In this document: positions 23,921-36,720 of the stretch, piece by piece | Position numbering within the stretch: the first letter of the stretch is position 1 | Layout: every line of letters starts with the position of its first letter | Assembly (NCBI GenBank): GCA_037043455.1 | Contig: JAWPHD010001335.1 | Span: 248,001 to 312,000, forward strand | Source of the DNA: Cyrtodaria siliqua | Lineage: Eukaryota > Mollusca > Bivalvia > Adapedonta > Hiatellidae | Direction: 5' to 3' | Length of the DNA stretch: 64,000 nucleotides | The notes under the pieces: model-generated | Databases searched by the model: none | Told to the model about the DNA's origin: nothing | Seen by the model: the letters and a program-made list of their open reading frames with translations, nothing else | Translations under genes and position numbers: made by a program

Positions 23921-24644
23921 GGAACAGTCACAAGTATGTGAGGAGAATAATAAACACGACTGCGATATCATACCAGTTTTTCAGATAGCCGCCTTCGAAT
24001 ACAAATACCCCCCAGTCGGTGGTGGGGTGATAAGAATCAACCGACTGCTCGTTACTTAGCAGAGGGGTAGGACCCACGAAACACACCTGTTGACCGTGGG
24101 TAAATACCCGTTTCGTTGGAGAATGGAGTCCTGGTGGTTGAGTGGCGTGGAGATCTGGTAGTTATCTCCACGTTGGAACACACCACTTTGGTCCGGACTT
24201 CAACTAGACGGGCGGTCAGATTTGGCCCGATCTGATCAATCGGTTTGTCACGCCAGCTATAAGAGATCCGACCTTATTATTCAGACAGTACCAGTACACT
24301 GTATCTTACTTACCTTTTATATTGTTCTACTTTAAACATTATATAGATAGGGTCTTTTATGGCGGTGGCGCACGGGCTAATATTGTATTACAAAACGCTA
24401 TATGACTAAACGCATGCCACTTTTTAAGCGGAACATAAGTGCGGCTCTTTGACTTTTTAGTTAAGGGGTTATGTCCGTTGGGTGGTATGGGGGGGGGGGG
24501 GGGGGGGTCTGATGCGTTAGCTTTATATGAGTATACCTTCTACGTATTCTTGGCATTTTGACTGTTGGATATCCACAGCAAATGTCCCCTTGTTGGACTC
24601 CGAGGTGGGTGAGAAGCGTGGAAGATGAATTCTTAACGCCCATC
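23921..24644 (+). promoter_or_regulatory. LINE 5' UTR (probable internal promoter region)
   Basis: GC-rich compared with its surroundings (about 24,000-24,260). Non-LTR elements carry their promoter here. A G19 run lies at 24,489-24,507. Confidence 0.5.
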
Positions 24645-26133
24645 ATGGCATCACAAAACGCACAAACTACAAACAAACGGAAAAAAACAGAACATGAATC
24701 TGATACTGAGGAACCAGTGATCAATCACTCCTTTCCTCGTTTTCTCATTATCGAATCTGAAAACGGGAAAAAAACTATTACAGATATGTCACCTTTTGTA
24801 ATTCAGAAAACTGTCCATTCCATTGCTGGACATGTAAAACAAATTAAAAAATTTAAAAAACAAAACTCTTCTTATTGAAACAGAAAAAAAATCCCACTCT
24901 GATAATTTATTAACAATTACACAAATTCTAAACACGAAAGTCAAATGCTACCCTCACTCCTTTATGAACATCTCCAAAGGCGTCATCAGGTGCCCGGATC
25001 TCTCCGGAGTACCTGAAGAAGAAATTATTAACGAGCTTGCGCCACAGTTGGTAATTGCGGCTCGCCGAATAACCATAAAGAGGAATGACAAAATTATCAG
25101 TACAAATACCATCATCCACACATTTGCAACACCCGTCTTACCAAGAACAATAAAGGTGGCATATCTGCAATTGCATGTTGACGCCTACATTCCAAACCCG
25201 TTACGTTGCTACAACTGCCAAGCCGTTGGGCACCACAACTCCAGGTGTACTAAAGAAGTACGTTGTGGTAAATGTGGCGAGTCTGCATTCAAGCATAACG
25301 AATCAGATTGTCCTAACGACCTCAAATGTATCAACTGCGGTCTAGGACATCACGCAAATTCAAAATTATGTGAAAAATTTAAAAAAGAAAAAGAAATCAT
25401 AACAGTTAAATATGCACAAAACATTCCCTTTCCAGAAGCAAGAAAATTGATTGAAGAAAAATATAAAATTTCAAGTCCGACCTCTTACGCATCTATTCTC
25501 AAAACAACAGCAACACACACAGAATGCAGGGATGCAAGTACGCAATACGAACCACAGTCAGAAATTCAAAATACAAAGAATACTTCCTCAGTATCAAATC
25601 CAAACAAAAGTCAACAAATACAACTTAACAAACCAAAATTAAACTTTTCATCTAATCAAACTTTTTCATTTTAATCAAACACAAAATCGGCAAGCTCTGG
25701 CAATGTCAAGAGCATGTCAATTTCTCAGAAATGGAAAGCGGGTTCTTCTAAGACATTGAAGTCTAGTAGTTCCCCAGTCGTGACGCCTAATACTTCCTCG
25801 GTTGGAAAGCCTAGTGCTGCTCCAACTAAGGAAGTTGGAAAGCCTAGTGCTTCTCCAACTAGGGAGCACAAGGAGCAGCCAAAGGTGTCTAACGGCCCTA
25901 TTGAGCTGCATAGCAAATTCGAACAGCTCATGGACATTTCAGAGCCAGCAGCTGCACTGCCACTTCCATCCTCTCATGAAAAGTTAGTTGAGGTGCCACT
26001 TCAGCTGACTTCTTCCAAGGAGGAGGATTCATCAGTGGAGATGTCGCTGCTTGAGTCTCCTAAGACCTTTCCTAAATCTAAGGCCAAAAAAAAAAAAAAA
26101 TTAAAAATCGCCTTAGCGCTAAATAATGGGTAA
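24645..26133 (+). pseudogene. LINE ORF1, gag-like zinc-knuckle protein, broken
   Basis: Start chosen at MASQNAQ (24,645). The first frame runs to 24,878. Homologous sequence resumes in the next frame, so a frameshift lies in the A-rich tract at about 24,845-24,865. The second block (to 25,674) has the MNISKGVIRCPDLSGVPEEE region and three zinc knuckles: CYNCQAVGHHNSRC, CGKCGESAFKHNESDC and CINCGLGHHANSKLC. A TAA at 25,672 interrupts. The same frame continues as a Ser/Pro/Lys-rich tail to 26,133. ORF1 proteins of this type bind the element RNA. The tail holds two tandem VGKPSA-PT motifs and ends in a lysine run encoded by an A tract. Confidence 0.8.
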
Positions 26134-29100
26134 AACTAATAAGATCATTCAATGGAATTGTCGAGGTTTGAAACCAAATTATGATGAAATCAGCTTAATT
26201 TTAAATGAACACAACCCTATTGCTTTTTTTTCTTCAAGAAACATTCTTGAAGACAAGTGATAAGGTATCTTTTAAACAATACTCACTATACAATCATATT
26301 TGTGATACCGGGGTCAAGTCGACTGGTGGAGTTTCGATAATCGTTAATCGAAACATTCCTCACAGACTTGTTGGTTGAAAACAAATTTGCAAGCTATTGC
26401 GGTCAGTGTTACTATGCACAGAGTCATAACAATATGTTCCTTATATTTACCACCTAGTTCTTCACTAGACCCTAAAGATCTAAATCACCTAGTTGCACAA
26501 TTGCCATCACCTTTTATACTCTTGGGCGATTTTAATGCACACAACTACATCTGGGGTTGTAAAGATATAAACGATAAAGGCAAGAAAATTGAGGATTTCT
26601 TAGCCAAAAACAATTTGTGTATTTTTAATAATAAGTCACATACTTATTTACATCCTGCTACAGGCTCTCATTCTTCCATTGATTTAACAATTGCGATCCA
26701 ACGCTTTTGATGGATTTTTCGTGGAGTGTTGGAGACGACCTCTGTGGAAGTGACCACTACCCCATATTTCTTGAAAATATCGGCCCTCCACTTCTCGAAA
26801 AAACGCAACGATGCAAACTTCGCAAGGCTGATTGGACTACGTTTCAATCTCTTTGCGAGGAACAATTAAAGCCTTCCGTCTTCGAGGATGTCGAAGACTC
26901 AACTGCTCTTTTTACCAAAACTCTTCACAATATAGCTGATCAAACTATTCCGAAAACCTCGGCAAATCCTAAACGCCCACATAAACCATGGTACGACGAT
27001 GACTGCAAAAAGGCAGTCAACGATCGTAAAGCTGCATTAAATAATTTTAACTTGTGGCCAACTCAAACAAATTTAGATAACTTTAGAGTTTTTCGTGCGA
27101 AATCCCGTCGTACTATTAAGGATAGCAAGAGGAAATCCTGGAGATCTTACGTCTCTAGGCTGAATTCTCGCTCATCTCTTAAGAAGACATGGGACATGGT
27201 CCGGAAAATAAGCGGTAAGGGTAATTCTAGTTTTGTAAATCATCTTAAAACAGATCAGGGAGATATAACGTCTGTCAAAGATATGACAAACACTTTGGCA
27301 GGAACTTTTTCAAAAAATTCTTCTTCTGAAAATTGTCAACCAAATTTTCTGAAAAATAAGAAACTAAAAGAACAGAAGAAGCTGAACTTCAAGTCGAAAA
27401 ACTTGGAGAAATACAATAAACTATTCACTCTCAAAGAACTCCGAGAGTCCCTTAAAAAGGCTCATGATACATCAGCTGGTCCTGATGATATCCATTATCA
27501 ATTACTAAAACATTTACCTGAATCCTGTCTCTCTACCCTTCTTGATATATTTAATGATGTTTGGGTGACGGGAAACTTCCCCGATTCTTGGCGGGAAGCA
27601 ATCGTTATTCCAATCCCCAAACCTGGAAAGGATCATACGGACCCAATAAATTATCGACCAATCGCTTTAACGAGTTATATATGTAAAACCATGGAACGAA
27701 TGATTAATGAGAGACTCGTTTGGTACCTGGAGTCCAAAAAACGGTTAACAAAGTGGATTCCGGCCCCAACGAGGCACAACAGACAATTTCATACGATTAG
27801 AATCGTTTATTAGGGAAGCTTTCATAAAAAAAGAACATCTAGTCGCTGTATTTTTTGACTTGGAGAAAGCTTATGATACTGCATGGAAGTACGGTATTAT
27901 GAATGATCTTCATGACCTTGGTCTTAGAGGTCGATTACCCATTTTTATAGAGAAATTCTTAGATGATAGACAGTTTCGTGTCCGAATGGGTTCAACCCTC
28001 TCTGACATTCATGAACAGGAGATGGGTGTGCCACAGGGCAGCATACTCTATGTCACCCTTTTTAATATAAAAATTAATAGTATAGTTAAATGCATCAATC
28101 CTGGTGTGGATTGCTCTCTATAAGTTGACGACTTTGTTATATGTTATCGTGCAAAAAACATGAACACCATTGAGAGACAACTTCAACAATGTCTCAATAA
28201 ACTTCAGACCTGGTCTGATGAAAATGGTTTTAAATTTTCTAAATCTAAAACTAATTGTATGCATTTTTGTCAACTACGTAAACATCATGAAGACCCTCAT
28301 CTAACACTGGATGGCTCACCAATACCAGTAGTGGATGAGACAAAATTCCTTGGTCTTATTTTCGACCGTAAATTAACGTTTATACCACACCATAAATACT
28401 TGAAGGCCAAGTGCCTTAAAGCTGTTAATTTACTTAAAGTTGTTGCAAACACTAACTGGGAAGCGTATCGTCAAGTCCTCTTGCGACTTTACAGATCTCT
28501 GATCAGATCCAAGCTGGACTACGGCTCGATAATATATGGATCGACACGCAAGTCGTACTTGCAGATGCTCGATCCTATACATAATCAAGGATTACGACTC
28601 GCCTTATGTGCCTTTCGTACATCACCAGCCGAAAGTCTATATGATGAAGCTAATGAACCATCACTGACGCATAGACGGGACCAATTAGCCCTTCAATACG
28701 CCATTAAACTAAAGTATATCCCTTCAAACCCAAATTTCGACAATGTTTTTAATCCAAGTTATGAACCTCTTTTTGATCGAAAACCGAAGGCCATTCGATC
28801 ATTTGGTCTTCATATTAAACCAAAATTAAGAGACACTGAAATCGACCTAAATTTAATTGCCAAGTACAAAGTACCACAAATTCCAACGTGGACTTTGGAA
28901 ACAACAACAATTATTTTTGATCTTTGTAATAGTAACAAATCCAGTACAGACCCTACTGTCTTTCAAAGCAAATTTAATGAAATTAAATCGAAATACAGTA
29001 ACTTTCAACATATATACACAGATGGTTCTAAAGATGGAGATAAGGTAGCTGCAGCAGCTGTTATTCACAAACACAGCATAAAGAGCCGCCTGCCTGACAA

Positions 29101-29802
29101 GGCCTCTATCATTTCAGCTGAACTTAAGCCAATTAGACTTGCCTTAAATTATATTCAGGAATCGGATGATGACCATTTTGTAATATTTTCTGATTCCCTT
29201 TCATCTCTTCAAGCACTGGGTAATATGAAACATGATAACCCAGCTGTGCTTCAACTTTTAGAAAAGTACAATTCTCTTATAATTGATAATGTTATTATTT
29301 TCTGCTGGCTTCCAAGCCATGTAGGAATACGTGGTAATGATAGAGCTGATAGTGCTGCTAAGGCAGCATTATATTTACATATATCTAATACCAAATTACC
29401 TTATAATGATTTTAAAAGTTGTTTTAACACATATATTCTTAACTCTTGGCATACCGCTTGGGATTTGTCAGTTAACAATAAACTCCATTCAATTAAACCG
29501 TTCTCGGAGAATGGCGTTCTTCTAGTAGACCCATTTGTCGAGAGGAAGTTGTCCTAGCCCGGTGCAGGATAGGGCATACACGTTATGCTCATTCATATTT
29601 GTTACAAGGTGAGCAATTACCAGAATGTATACCCTGCTTTGCACCGTTAATGGTCAAACACATATTGCTGGAATGTGTAGACTTGGATCCTATGCGTCAA
29701 AGGTACTACAATGTTAATACTATGACCGAGTTATTTAATACTATAGATTTTAGTCTAGTTTTAGATTTCCTGAAGGAAGTCAGACTATATAAATCATTAT
29801 AA
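26126..29802 (+). pseudogene. LINE ORF2: endonuclease, reverse transcriptase, RNase H; broken
   Basis: ATG at 26,126 overlaps the ORF1 stop by 8 nt. The APE endonuclease starts IIQWNCRGLKPN and keeps LLGDFNAHNYIWG and GSDHYPI. RT follows: SAGPDDIH, IPIPKPGKDH, catalytic FFDLEKAYDT (about 27,850), GVPQGSI (about 28,024), then VDD. The tyrosine codon before VDD is TAA at 28,121. RNase H keeps YTDGSKDGD, ISAELKPI, FSDSLSSL and HVGIRGNDRAD. A C-terminal CIPCF...HILLEC zinc-like tail ends at 29,802. Frameshifts lie near 26,225 (T run), 26,370, 26,692, 27,750 and 29,547. Each domain is recognisable, but no functional enzyme can be produced. Confidence 0.85.
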
Positions 29803-29830
29803 TATATTCTTGTATAAATTTACTTCTTTA

Positions 29831-30937
29831 TACGAGAGGCGCCCCACTTATATTTGAACACTTTTATTGTGTAACTGAATCAACTATCTTGAAATTCTCG
29901 CCGAATATGTTGATTGTAATGTCAAGTCTAATGATTCCTTCGATATGAAACATTATGACATGCACTATTATGTGCTTCCTAATGTTGCTGCATCCGCATT
30001 TTTGAAAATGGGTAGAGAATGACATTTTGAAGCAAAAATCGTCAATTATAAAAATAACTGCAATACAAATTTTAACACAAATGCTTTTAAAATATCGTTA
30101 AAGGTTATAGTAATCCGATATGTCCATGTCTGAACGTAGAAAAGTGTAATATGCATTTTTTTTTTAATTTGTCGATTTTCAAGATTTTAGCGAAAATTAA
30201 CATGAAATTCAACTATGAAAATGACTAAATTTACGAAAGCGTCTAGTTCAAAACATTAACTGCAGGCATTTTTGTGACTTCCTCCGCTATAAAAAACAAG
30301 TTTCAGAAGTTTCTCAAAAGAAAAGATAGAAAAATATATAACTTAAAATTTAGGGTCAAAACACACACATTTGCAAATAATGATAAAAATATTATATTTG
30401 TTTACCAAATATATCTTTATAAGGTATACGATATACATATATGATATACATCAACAATAACTGTTCATGTTTTTATATCACAAAATATGATAAAAACAGT
30501 TATTTTGGTTAATTTATAAAATTATCCGTAACACAGGAGCAAATTTTCCTATTTACTGTCAATGTTTTAATATTGCGATAAAAAGTCGAGCTTTTAATTC
30601 AGCATCTATGTTTTTGTCTTAAAATAAAACATACGATCATATTTAAATTATAAACACAGGTTTAAACAATTATGATATGCATTTAGTGCAATTATTTGGT
30701 TTAAGGTAAAACTCCACGGCAACAGCAACATATAGGCTTCAAATTAGAAAATGGTGTACACCTTATTCAAAATGCAATTTAAAAAGGACCGCGTGAAATT
30801 GGATATTATTTTTAAATGCAAACGTTCTAAATGACAGTTTCACATCATTAAATCACGTAATTTTTATGACAATCACTTCCGCTGAAAAAAAAAACCTTAA
30901 ACAAAAGTGTTCAAATATAAGTGGGGCGCCTCTCGTA
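29831..30937. mobile_element. 1.1-kb inverted-repeat DNA element nested in the LINE 3' UTR
   Basis: A perfect 35-bp terminal inverted repeat beginning TACGAGAGGCGCCCCACTTA lies at 29,831-29,865 and 30,903-30,937. It is flanked by TA on both sides (29,829-29,830 and 30,938-30,939). A TA target duplication is the hallmark of Tc1/mariner-type insertion. The ~1.04-kb interior is AT-rich with no transposase ORF, so the element is non-autonomous. The LINE 3' UTR resumes at CCCGCTTTCGGGC. Confidence 0.8.
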
Positions 30938-31151
30938 TACCCGCTTTCGGGCATTTGTTGATTTACGTATATAATTTATATTACTACCATTTCATACCTT
31001 ACTTGTAAATAGTTTTATCTTTATATATTTACATTAATTTTTAATTAATCCTTCATTTCTTCATCATTCATGAGTTTTTGCGCACAATATCACCTATTTA
31101 CGTGTCGACGTGCCGTAAAACACCATTCATTAGAATACAAATAAACTAATA

Positions 31152-32399
31152 AAGTAACTCCGAAATACAATGACAAGAACAGTTCAGTTGTATGAAACAT
31201 ATCATCATCTCTGTTGTTTATTTTTTATTTACAACTGCTTTATTTCAAAATGCTAAACTACTATCAACATTTAAAAGCATGGTATTGATACAAAGTTGCT
31301 TTTACTAGTAAATTCAATGTCTAGACGAAACTGCACAACTGTGAACAGTACTTAAAGTATATCTTAAGGAATTATTTGACATTTTTGTTTTATTTTCTTC
31401 CAAACTTGGGGAGTATATATTCAATTACGCATACAATATAGCATATAAATCTTAATTTCAAAATTTTAAACTACTCACTAACTTCATAATTCAAGATAAT
31501 GATACACGTTACTTTTATAAAAACAAGTGTGTTTTCTAGTAAAATGCACCGTCTTCATGCAAGCGTGCAATTGTAAATAGTTTTTTAACTATATCTTACG
31601 AAATATTTTGAGTGATGTTCATGATTCTCCCAATCGGAGAGTATATATTCACTTAGAAATGGAACATAGAAATATAAAACAGACATATTCTAAAGGAAAT
31701 ATATACCGCATGCAACTACAAATGATTAATCAATATATAAATTAAGTACTAGTATATATCACTAAGTTGTTCTTTCATCATATGGCGTACTTGTTTCGAC
31801 TCATCTCAACTGTCAAAGATATGTGATATTATAATATTAATGTTGATGGTTTAAATGGATATTTCTATATTCAATAACCTGAAATATGCACGTGTTATCA
31901 TATTGAATTATTTGTTTAAGACAATCATACCTTACATCTCGAAGTAAGTCAAACACTTTTAAATTACCTATCCCGCCAAACCAGCCAACTTTTACAACAC
32001 ATGTACACCGTTTCTAAACTTACTGACGACGAGGTATATGTAATATTTATAGCATAAATTTTCCAGTATATGCAATTTATACTCCTTCTCGAGGGCCGCC
32101 TGTTACATATATACATATATTTTGTTACTTGAATAGCTATCTTTACTAAACCAAAAATAGCCCCATATACTATTCAACAACGACTGTTTACACGTCTTAA
32201 TATTTGCATGAAAGGTAACCCGACATTCGACAAAATAAGTGTCGAATAGATATTGAAACAAAAGGGACAGGCTGTTTTACGAAAAATATGTGTGAAACAA
32301 GTGTGAAATGCCTTACTGGAGATAATTCGTACTGAAAGACTCAGTCGTAAATACAAAAGGAAATGTAGCATACATAGACCACGGTCAATAGAATTACAA
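31152..32399. other. Unit 3: non-coding block M1
   Basis: Closely matches 52,182-53,430 along its whole length. No coding signal. The minus-strand ORF at 32,174-32,371 recurs in unit 4 but shows no family resemblance. Confidence 0.5.
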
Positions 32400-32620
32400 G
32401 GATAAAAAGAGGCAATTTATGTGACATCACAAACATAAATGTGTTGACAATAGAGCTATGCCTTGGAACAGTCAATGGCAAAACAAAAATGATGGTGGTT
32501 TAAGCCAGGTTCTTAGGTGCACCAAATATCAGTCTTAAACTATTGTCATCCCAAAAATTCGAGACAGTGTAAATAAAGAAATCCCCGCCCGGCAAGTCTT
32601 TTCTTAACTCCTTATATAAA
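32400..32620 (-). mobile_element. PLE 3'-region debris, minus strand (unit 3)
   Basis: Reverse-complemented, it aligns with the 3' region of the PLE at 60.46-60.65 kb: GGCGGGGATTTCTTTATTTA, GGGATGACA, CCGTTCCAAGGC-like and TATTGTCAAC blocks in the same order. It is clearly more diverged than the copy at 34.3 kb. Confidence 0.65.
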
Positions 32621-32679
32621 GTATGTTGCATCCGTTGAAGAGCTGGATGTATCGTGTTACCAGCAATATATCCTTTAAG

Positions 32680-32790
32680 CGAATCAAAGGCTTTTGACGC
32701 CAATCAAAGGCATTTGACGACAATCAAATGCATTTTACAACAATCAAAGGCTTTTGACGACAATCAAAGGCATTTGATGACAATCGCACA
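32680..32790. repeat. ~21-bp tandem repeat, unit 3
   Basis: Five diverged copies of AATCAAAGGCATTTGACGAC. Confidence 0.8.
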
Positions 32791-33207
32791 ATTACGTTTT
32801 ACGACGAGCACTAGAGTAAGGAAAAGCCGTCACACGAAACCCTGACTGTGACTGTTGTACGGAATATGACTGTGAGGCATGACATAGTAAGTTTTCCTTA
32901 TACCAAAAGTACAAGTAACAGCTTCTTTATGATGGATTGCTAACGTCCATGTGAGAGAAACCGAATCACTAGCAAGTCAATATTTAATTCAGCGGACTAT
33001 TATTATGGAATTGAATACTACCACGGTCAGTAATGGAATATAAATACAAAGGCTGCCTTGTAGGAAACGACTTCATCTAAGATCAAATGTAATTTCCTGC
33101 ATCGGTAGCACAGCTCGTTTTTTACAAAAAATATAAATTATCTGGTGATGTGTGTATGTCTGTAACGGAAATTAAAGAACATGGTCGACACATAGAACGG
33201 GAAGTTG

Positions 33208-34342
33208 TGTGCTTACGTTCAAGTTACGCATGTTAAGTTGGTACAGGGCCCTGAATGTAAATAGTTTCTTTTTTTAAGATAAAACCAACTTCGTTGTGCT
33301 CAAACGGTTCGAAATATAAGTGGTATTTCAAAATAGTCCTTTATTTATTTATTCACTGATGTATGGTTTAGCTCGAAAACAGTTTAGTTAAAAATTACTG
33401 AAAGGTGCTCCCTTGGAAGCAACAAACACAAACAAGAGAGAAAGGTAACAGACTCGGTTTTATTGAGGCTGTTCATGGGAGGTAATTATAAAATGCAACA
33501 AAGTGTTTTATGTAAGCTTTATCTCTGACGTTACCATAATGGACTGAATTTCACAAATATTGTCGGTAACATTAGTCAACATCATAGATCCAGGTTCTAT
33601 AACTCATGCTTTTATTTTACAAACAGAATTAGTATGTCCCGTTTTATACTTTTATCAATTTGGTTAAAGTTGTGTATGTTTACTGGTTAAAGTGTTGTAA
33701 GTCAATAAATTACGAAAAGGGTTTCCTTGAAAGCAACAAACACAAAAACAAAAGAGAAAAGTATAAAGTCCTAATGTGCAACACCTCTCACACCCCATAG
33801 GACCGGCTATAGTGGTATTCTACTTAAAAGCCTCAAAGATTAGGTTTGATTACCCCAAAGGAACAGAAGTAACAACACTTATTATTTGAGGTCGGGCGAC
33901 AGTTTACAGTTTACTGCGACAAACAGCACTACAGAAAACAAACGCTGGTGAAAATGAAATAAATACCGAAAAGTGGACCATGTATATCGTTAACTACTTA
34001 ACAAAATGCATTGAAACTTCACACAGGTGTTCGTCATCATTATATTCTATAACGTATGCTTTAATTTTAACACATTATGGCTTAATTTATATATAAAAAT
34101 GTTGTTAATGTTTTGTATGTAAGCTTGTATCATGGCCACTACTTTACATAATGGATTGCTACTTCACACAATACGACATCATAGACCCAGGATCTACAAC
34201 TCAGGCATTTATTTTTTAAGAAAAAAGGAATAGCCCATTTTATCCTTTAAGTTATAACACATTGGTTAAGTTTTGTAATTAAGTCTATCATTTTGGACTT
34301 CCTTAAATTTAATGTGTTTATCTTATTTCAGAATCCGGTAAG
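33208..34342. other. Unit 3: non-coding block M3
   Basis: Equivalent to 9060-10,260 and 54,195-55,720. Nothing coding is recognised. Confidence 0.5.
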
Positions 34343-35244
34343 AAAGATAAAAATATCGGACAGGGAAAGCAGCATTCAAGGACGACAGTCAACCACAAAA
34401 CACAAAAACAAACACGCAAACAGACAAACGAGAAGGCAAAAGTAATAAAACATGCAAACGACATCACAAACACAAAAGGGTTGTCAATAGGGCTACCGCC
34501 TTTGAACGGTCACTGGCAACAAAGGCCACTGGCGGTTTAAACCGGTTCTAGGGTGCACCAAACCCCACACTTACCCTTCTGTCAACCCATTAAAACAGGA
34601 CAGTGTAAATAAAGAAATCCCCGCCATGATCTAATCTCTAACCAACAAGGCAGCATCAATAGGCAATATAAGTAAAACACAAAAATGCTCGTGTAAATAT
34701 AATACAAAAAAAGCAATAGCCTAGAAAGCCACAGTGAAGGTACTCATTGTCTTGGCAGAAGCCAGAGCAACAAGTGAATAAACCATTAAGGGCACAACAG
34801 GAAAGATCATAGACAAACATCAAACGCCACCGTCCCAATGGGCTTTAGGCAGGCGTCATCATAGGGTTCATAGCCTGTCCGGTCATCGTACAATTAAAGA
34901 GGAAAGTATAGTGGTGAACTGTAAAAGGGTCCACCACCAAGCATGCAGTATGTTGCAAAATGATAGGGTCATAACGTCTTTTGATAAACTTTTCAACAAG
35001 TTTAACAAAGATAGTATGAAAGTGATCATGACCAAGAATATTACGAAGTTTATAAATCACATCACCATAGAAGTAGGTTGTGATAGTCCTTGTCGCAGAA
35101 GAGTCCTTAAATTACTTTTATATTTGGAAAGAAGATCAGGGTTACGATAATAACATTTTGCAAAGGTTTTACGAAGTTTATTTTAACGGTATACAAAGAT
35201 TACGAATATTAAAGTCCTCAACTCGAGTACAAGCTCTTGAAAAA
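34343..35244 (-). mobile_element. 5'-truncated PLE insertion, minus strand (unit 3)
   Basis: Absent at the equivalent sites in unit 1 (10,270), unit 2 (15,342) and the unit-3 internal duplicate (37,740). It is flanked by CCGGTAAG (34,335-34,342) and CCGCTAAG (35,245-35,252), an 8-bp target duplication with one change. It encodes the RT C-terminus, then a 3' region ending in CTGTCCGATATTTTTATC. Unit 4 shares the insertion. Confidence 0.8.
34845..35240 (-). pseudogene. PLE RT C-terminal fragment (unit 3)
   Basis: The open part 35,060-34,845 contains IYKLRNILGHDHFHTIFVKL, TACLVVDPFTVHHY and FLFNCTMTGQAMNPMM, ending at TGA/TAG-rich UTR. It is homologous to VVYKLRKLKG and TACLVIDPFTV in the PLE at 3550-3700. 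A further upstream piece (35,240-35,070) is in another frame. It keeps none of the catalytic RT residues. Confidence 0.75.
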
Positions 35245-35365
35245 CCGCTAAGTGAAACATCACACATATAAACAATGTCAAGTGATTTAGAGCTGATACA
35301 TGTGGATATAAATGCCATAATTCTGTTATGCAATTAGGCATGTATGCCCTTTCGACTTAGTCTCA

Positions 35366-35450
35366 TATAAATAGACAAGAACTCGAAAGTCGAGCGTCTG
35401 CCACGACAGGCGGTGCCTCGTGTGTATACCTTTACGACGCTGATTATTAG
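35366..35450 (+). promoter_or_regulatory. TATA-like box plus GC-rich block, unit 3
   Basis: TATAAATAG at 35,366-35,374 with the same GC-rich block after it. The block ends in CTTTACGACGCTGATTATTAG. Confidence 0.3.
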
Positions 35451-36720
35451 TCGCTATACACAGTTGCAAAAGAAAGTGTACACTTTGAACATTTTATTTT
35501 ACACCCTAACCTCTTTATCAAGCGGCAGTCTCTCAAAGATTCGACCTATTGAAAAACAAATGACAACATGATATTGGCAATGGAATGATACAAACTTTGC
35601 TACCTAACATGGCATATTCATTTTGGAATTCGTCAATTTAATTCTAAAAACACTTTATATACAATTAAATCTAAACATAACTCAGTATATTAGTTTTCAT
35701 TTTAATTGTGCTATTTTTATAGCTTTGGATTTGATTTCATTTTCTATTAGCGTGGATGATTATTTGGCACGATATTATCAAACGTATGATATTGAACAAT
35801 TAACGTCTTTTCCAAGTCAATTAACTCGTTTTCTGTGTATTTCTGACCATCTGTTAGCGTTTAATTCAATAGCTGAGTAGAGTACTTCAATTATTTCTTC
35901 AGTGTTCTACACAGAAACATTGTGTCTGTTTTCTTATCGGCACTAGACGCGTTTCCGTTAGTTGAAAGTAGCTCCTAATCAAACTTCGATATCACACACT
36001 TAGGTCAAAGCAAAGAGTAAATACAATGGGACAATATGAAAGTGAATGCTTAATATGATGTGTACCGGCAGACTAATACAACGGGGACACAACGTTTCAG
36101 GATCAGTTCTTGAAAAATAACAATATTTTAGTAATTTGGTTGAAGTTTCATCTGCTGCTACTGACTGAAGTCGTCTGTTTGCATGTTTTACAATATGTGA
36201 TGTGCTTTAAACTAGTCTAAATGCAACATCTACATATTATAAATTGTCTGGGTGTCGATTTATATTAAATACAATGCGAATAAAGCATTAAAGCCATAAA
36301 TAAAACATGATTATAAGTAGACATGGTAGACATGGACACATTTTCAGACAAATTCCCACACGCGTCATCGTTTTGTGACTCAAATTCATTCGTAGGTTGT
36401 ATACAATCAAATCACTTTCGATATCGGTTTTCTTTACGTTGGCCAATTGAAATTTGTATCTTAATATTATCAGTAGGAAGACAAAATAATGAGTATTGAT
36501 CTGCAGACAATGGTAGACAATTACTAATTATCTAGTTGTTCGTGTAATTACCAACATCGATAGCATGTAAAACCAGCACACAACATCAATCAAGCTCCCA
36601 TGTATTCTTAAACAAGGTGAAACAGGCTTTTAAACAGTTTAACAATCGAGATCGAATTATAGTTTTTCCGAAGTATACTTTACTGTAAATGTAGTTGGAA
36701 TATATTCAATTTTACAACTT

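Larger units (their letters stand above)
23921..31146 (+). mobile_element. I/Nimb-like LINE, full length but decayed, with nested insertion
   Basis: Unit 3 has the empty site: AAATATAATAAAGTAACTCC at about 52,170-52,191. In unit 2 the LINE splits it, leaving TAATA on both sides (23,916-23,920 and 31,147-31,151), a likely 5-bp target duplication. Net length is about 6.1 kb after removing the 1.1-kb nested element. The order is a GC-rich 5' UTR, zinc-knuckle ORF1, ORF2 (endonuclease, RT, RNase H), and a 3' UTR ending AATACAAATAAAC. The RNase H plus CCHC gag-like ORF1 place it in the I group, close to mollusc Nimbus-type elements. Exact clade is inference. Confidence 0.8.
14765..31151. repeat. 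Macrosatellite unit 2
   Basis: Starts mid-unit at sequence matching 33,795 and runs in the standard order to the segment matching 52,181. It carries retroposon-R insertions at 17,434 and 21,957 that unit 3 shares, and the I/Nimb-like LINE at its right end that unit 3 lacks. Without the LINE it is about 9.2 kb, because the blocks matching 31.15-33.79 kb were lost at its left junction. Confidence 0.8.
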
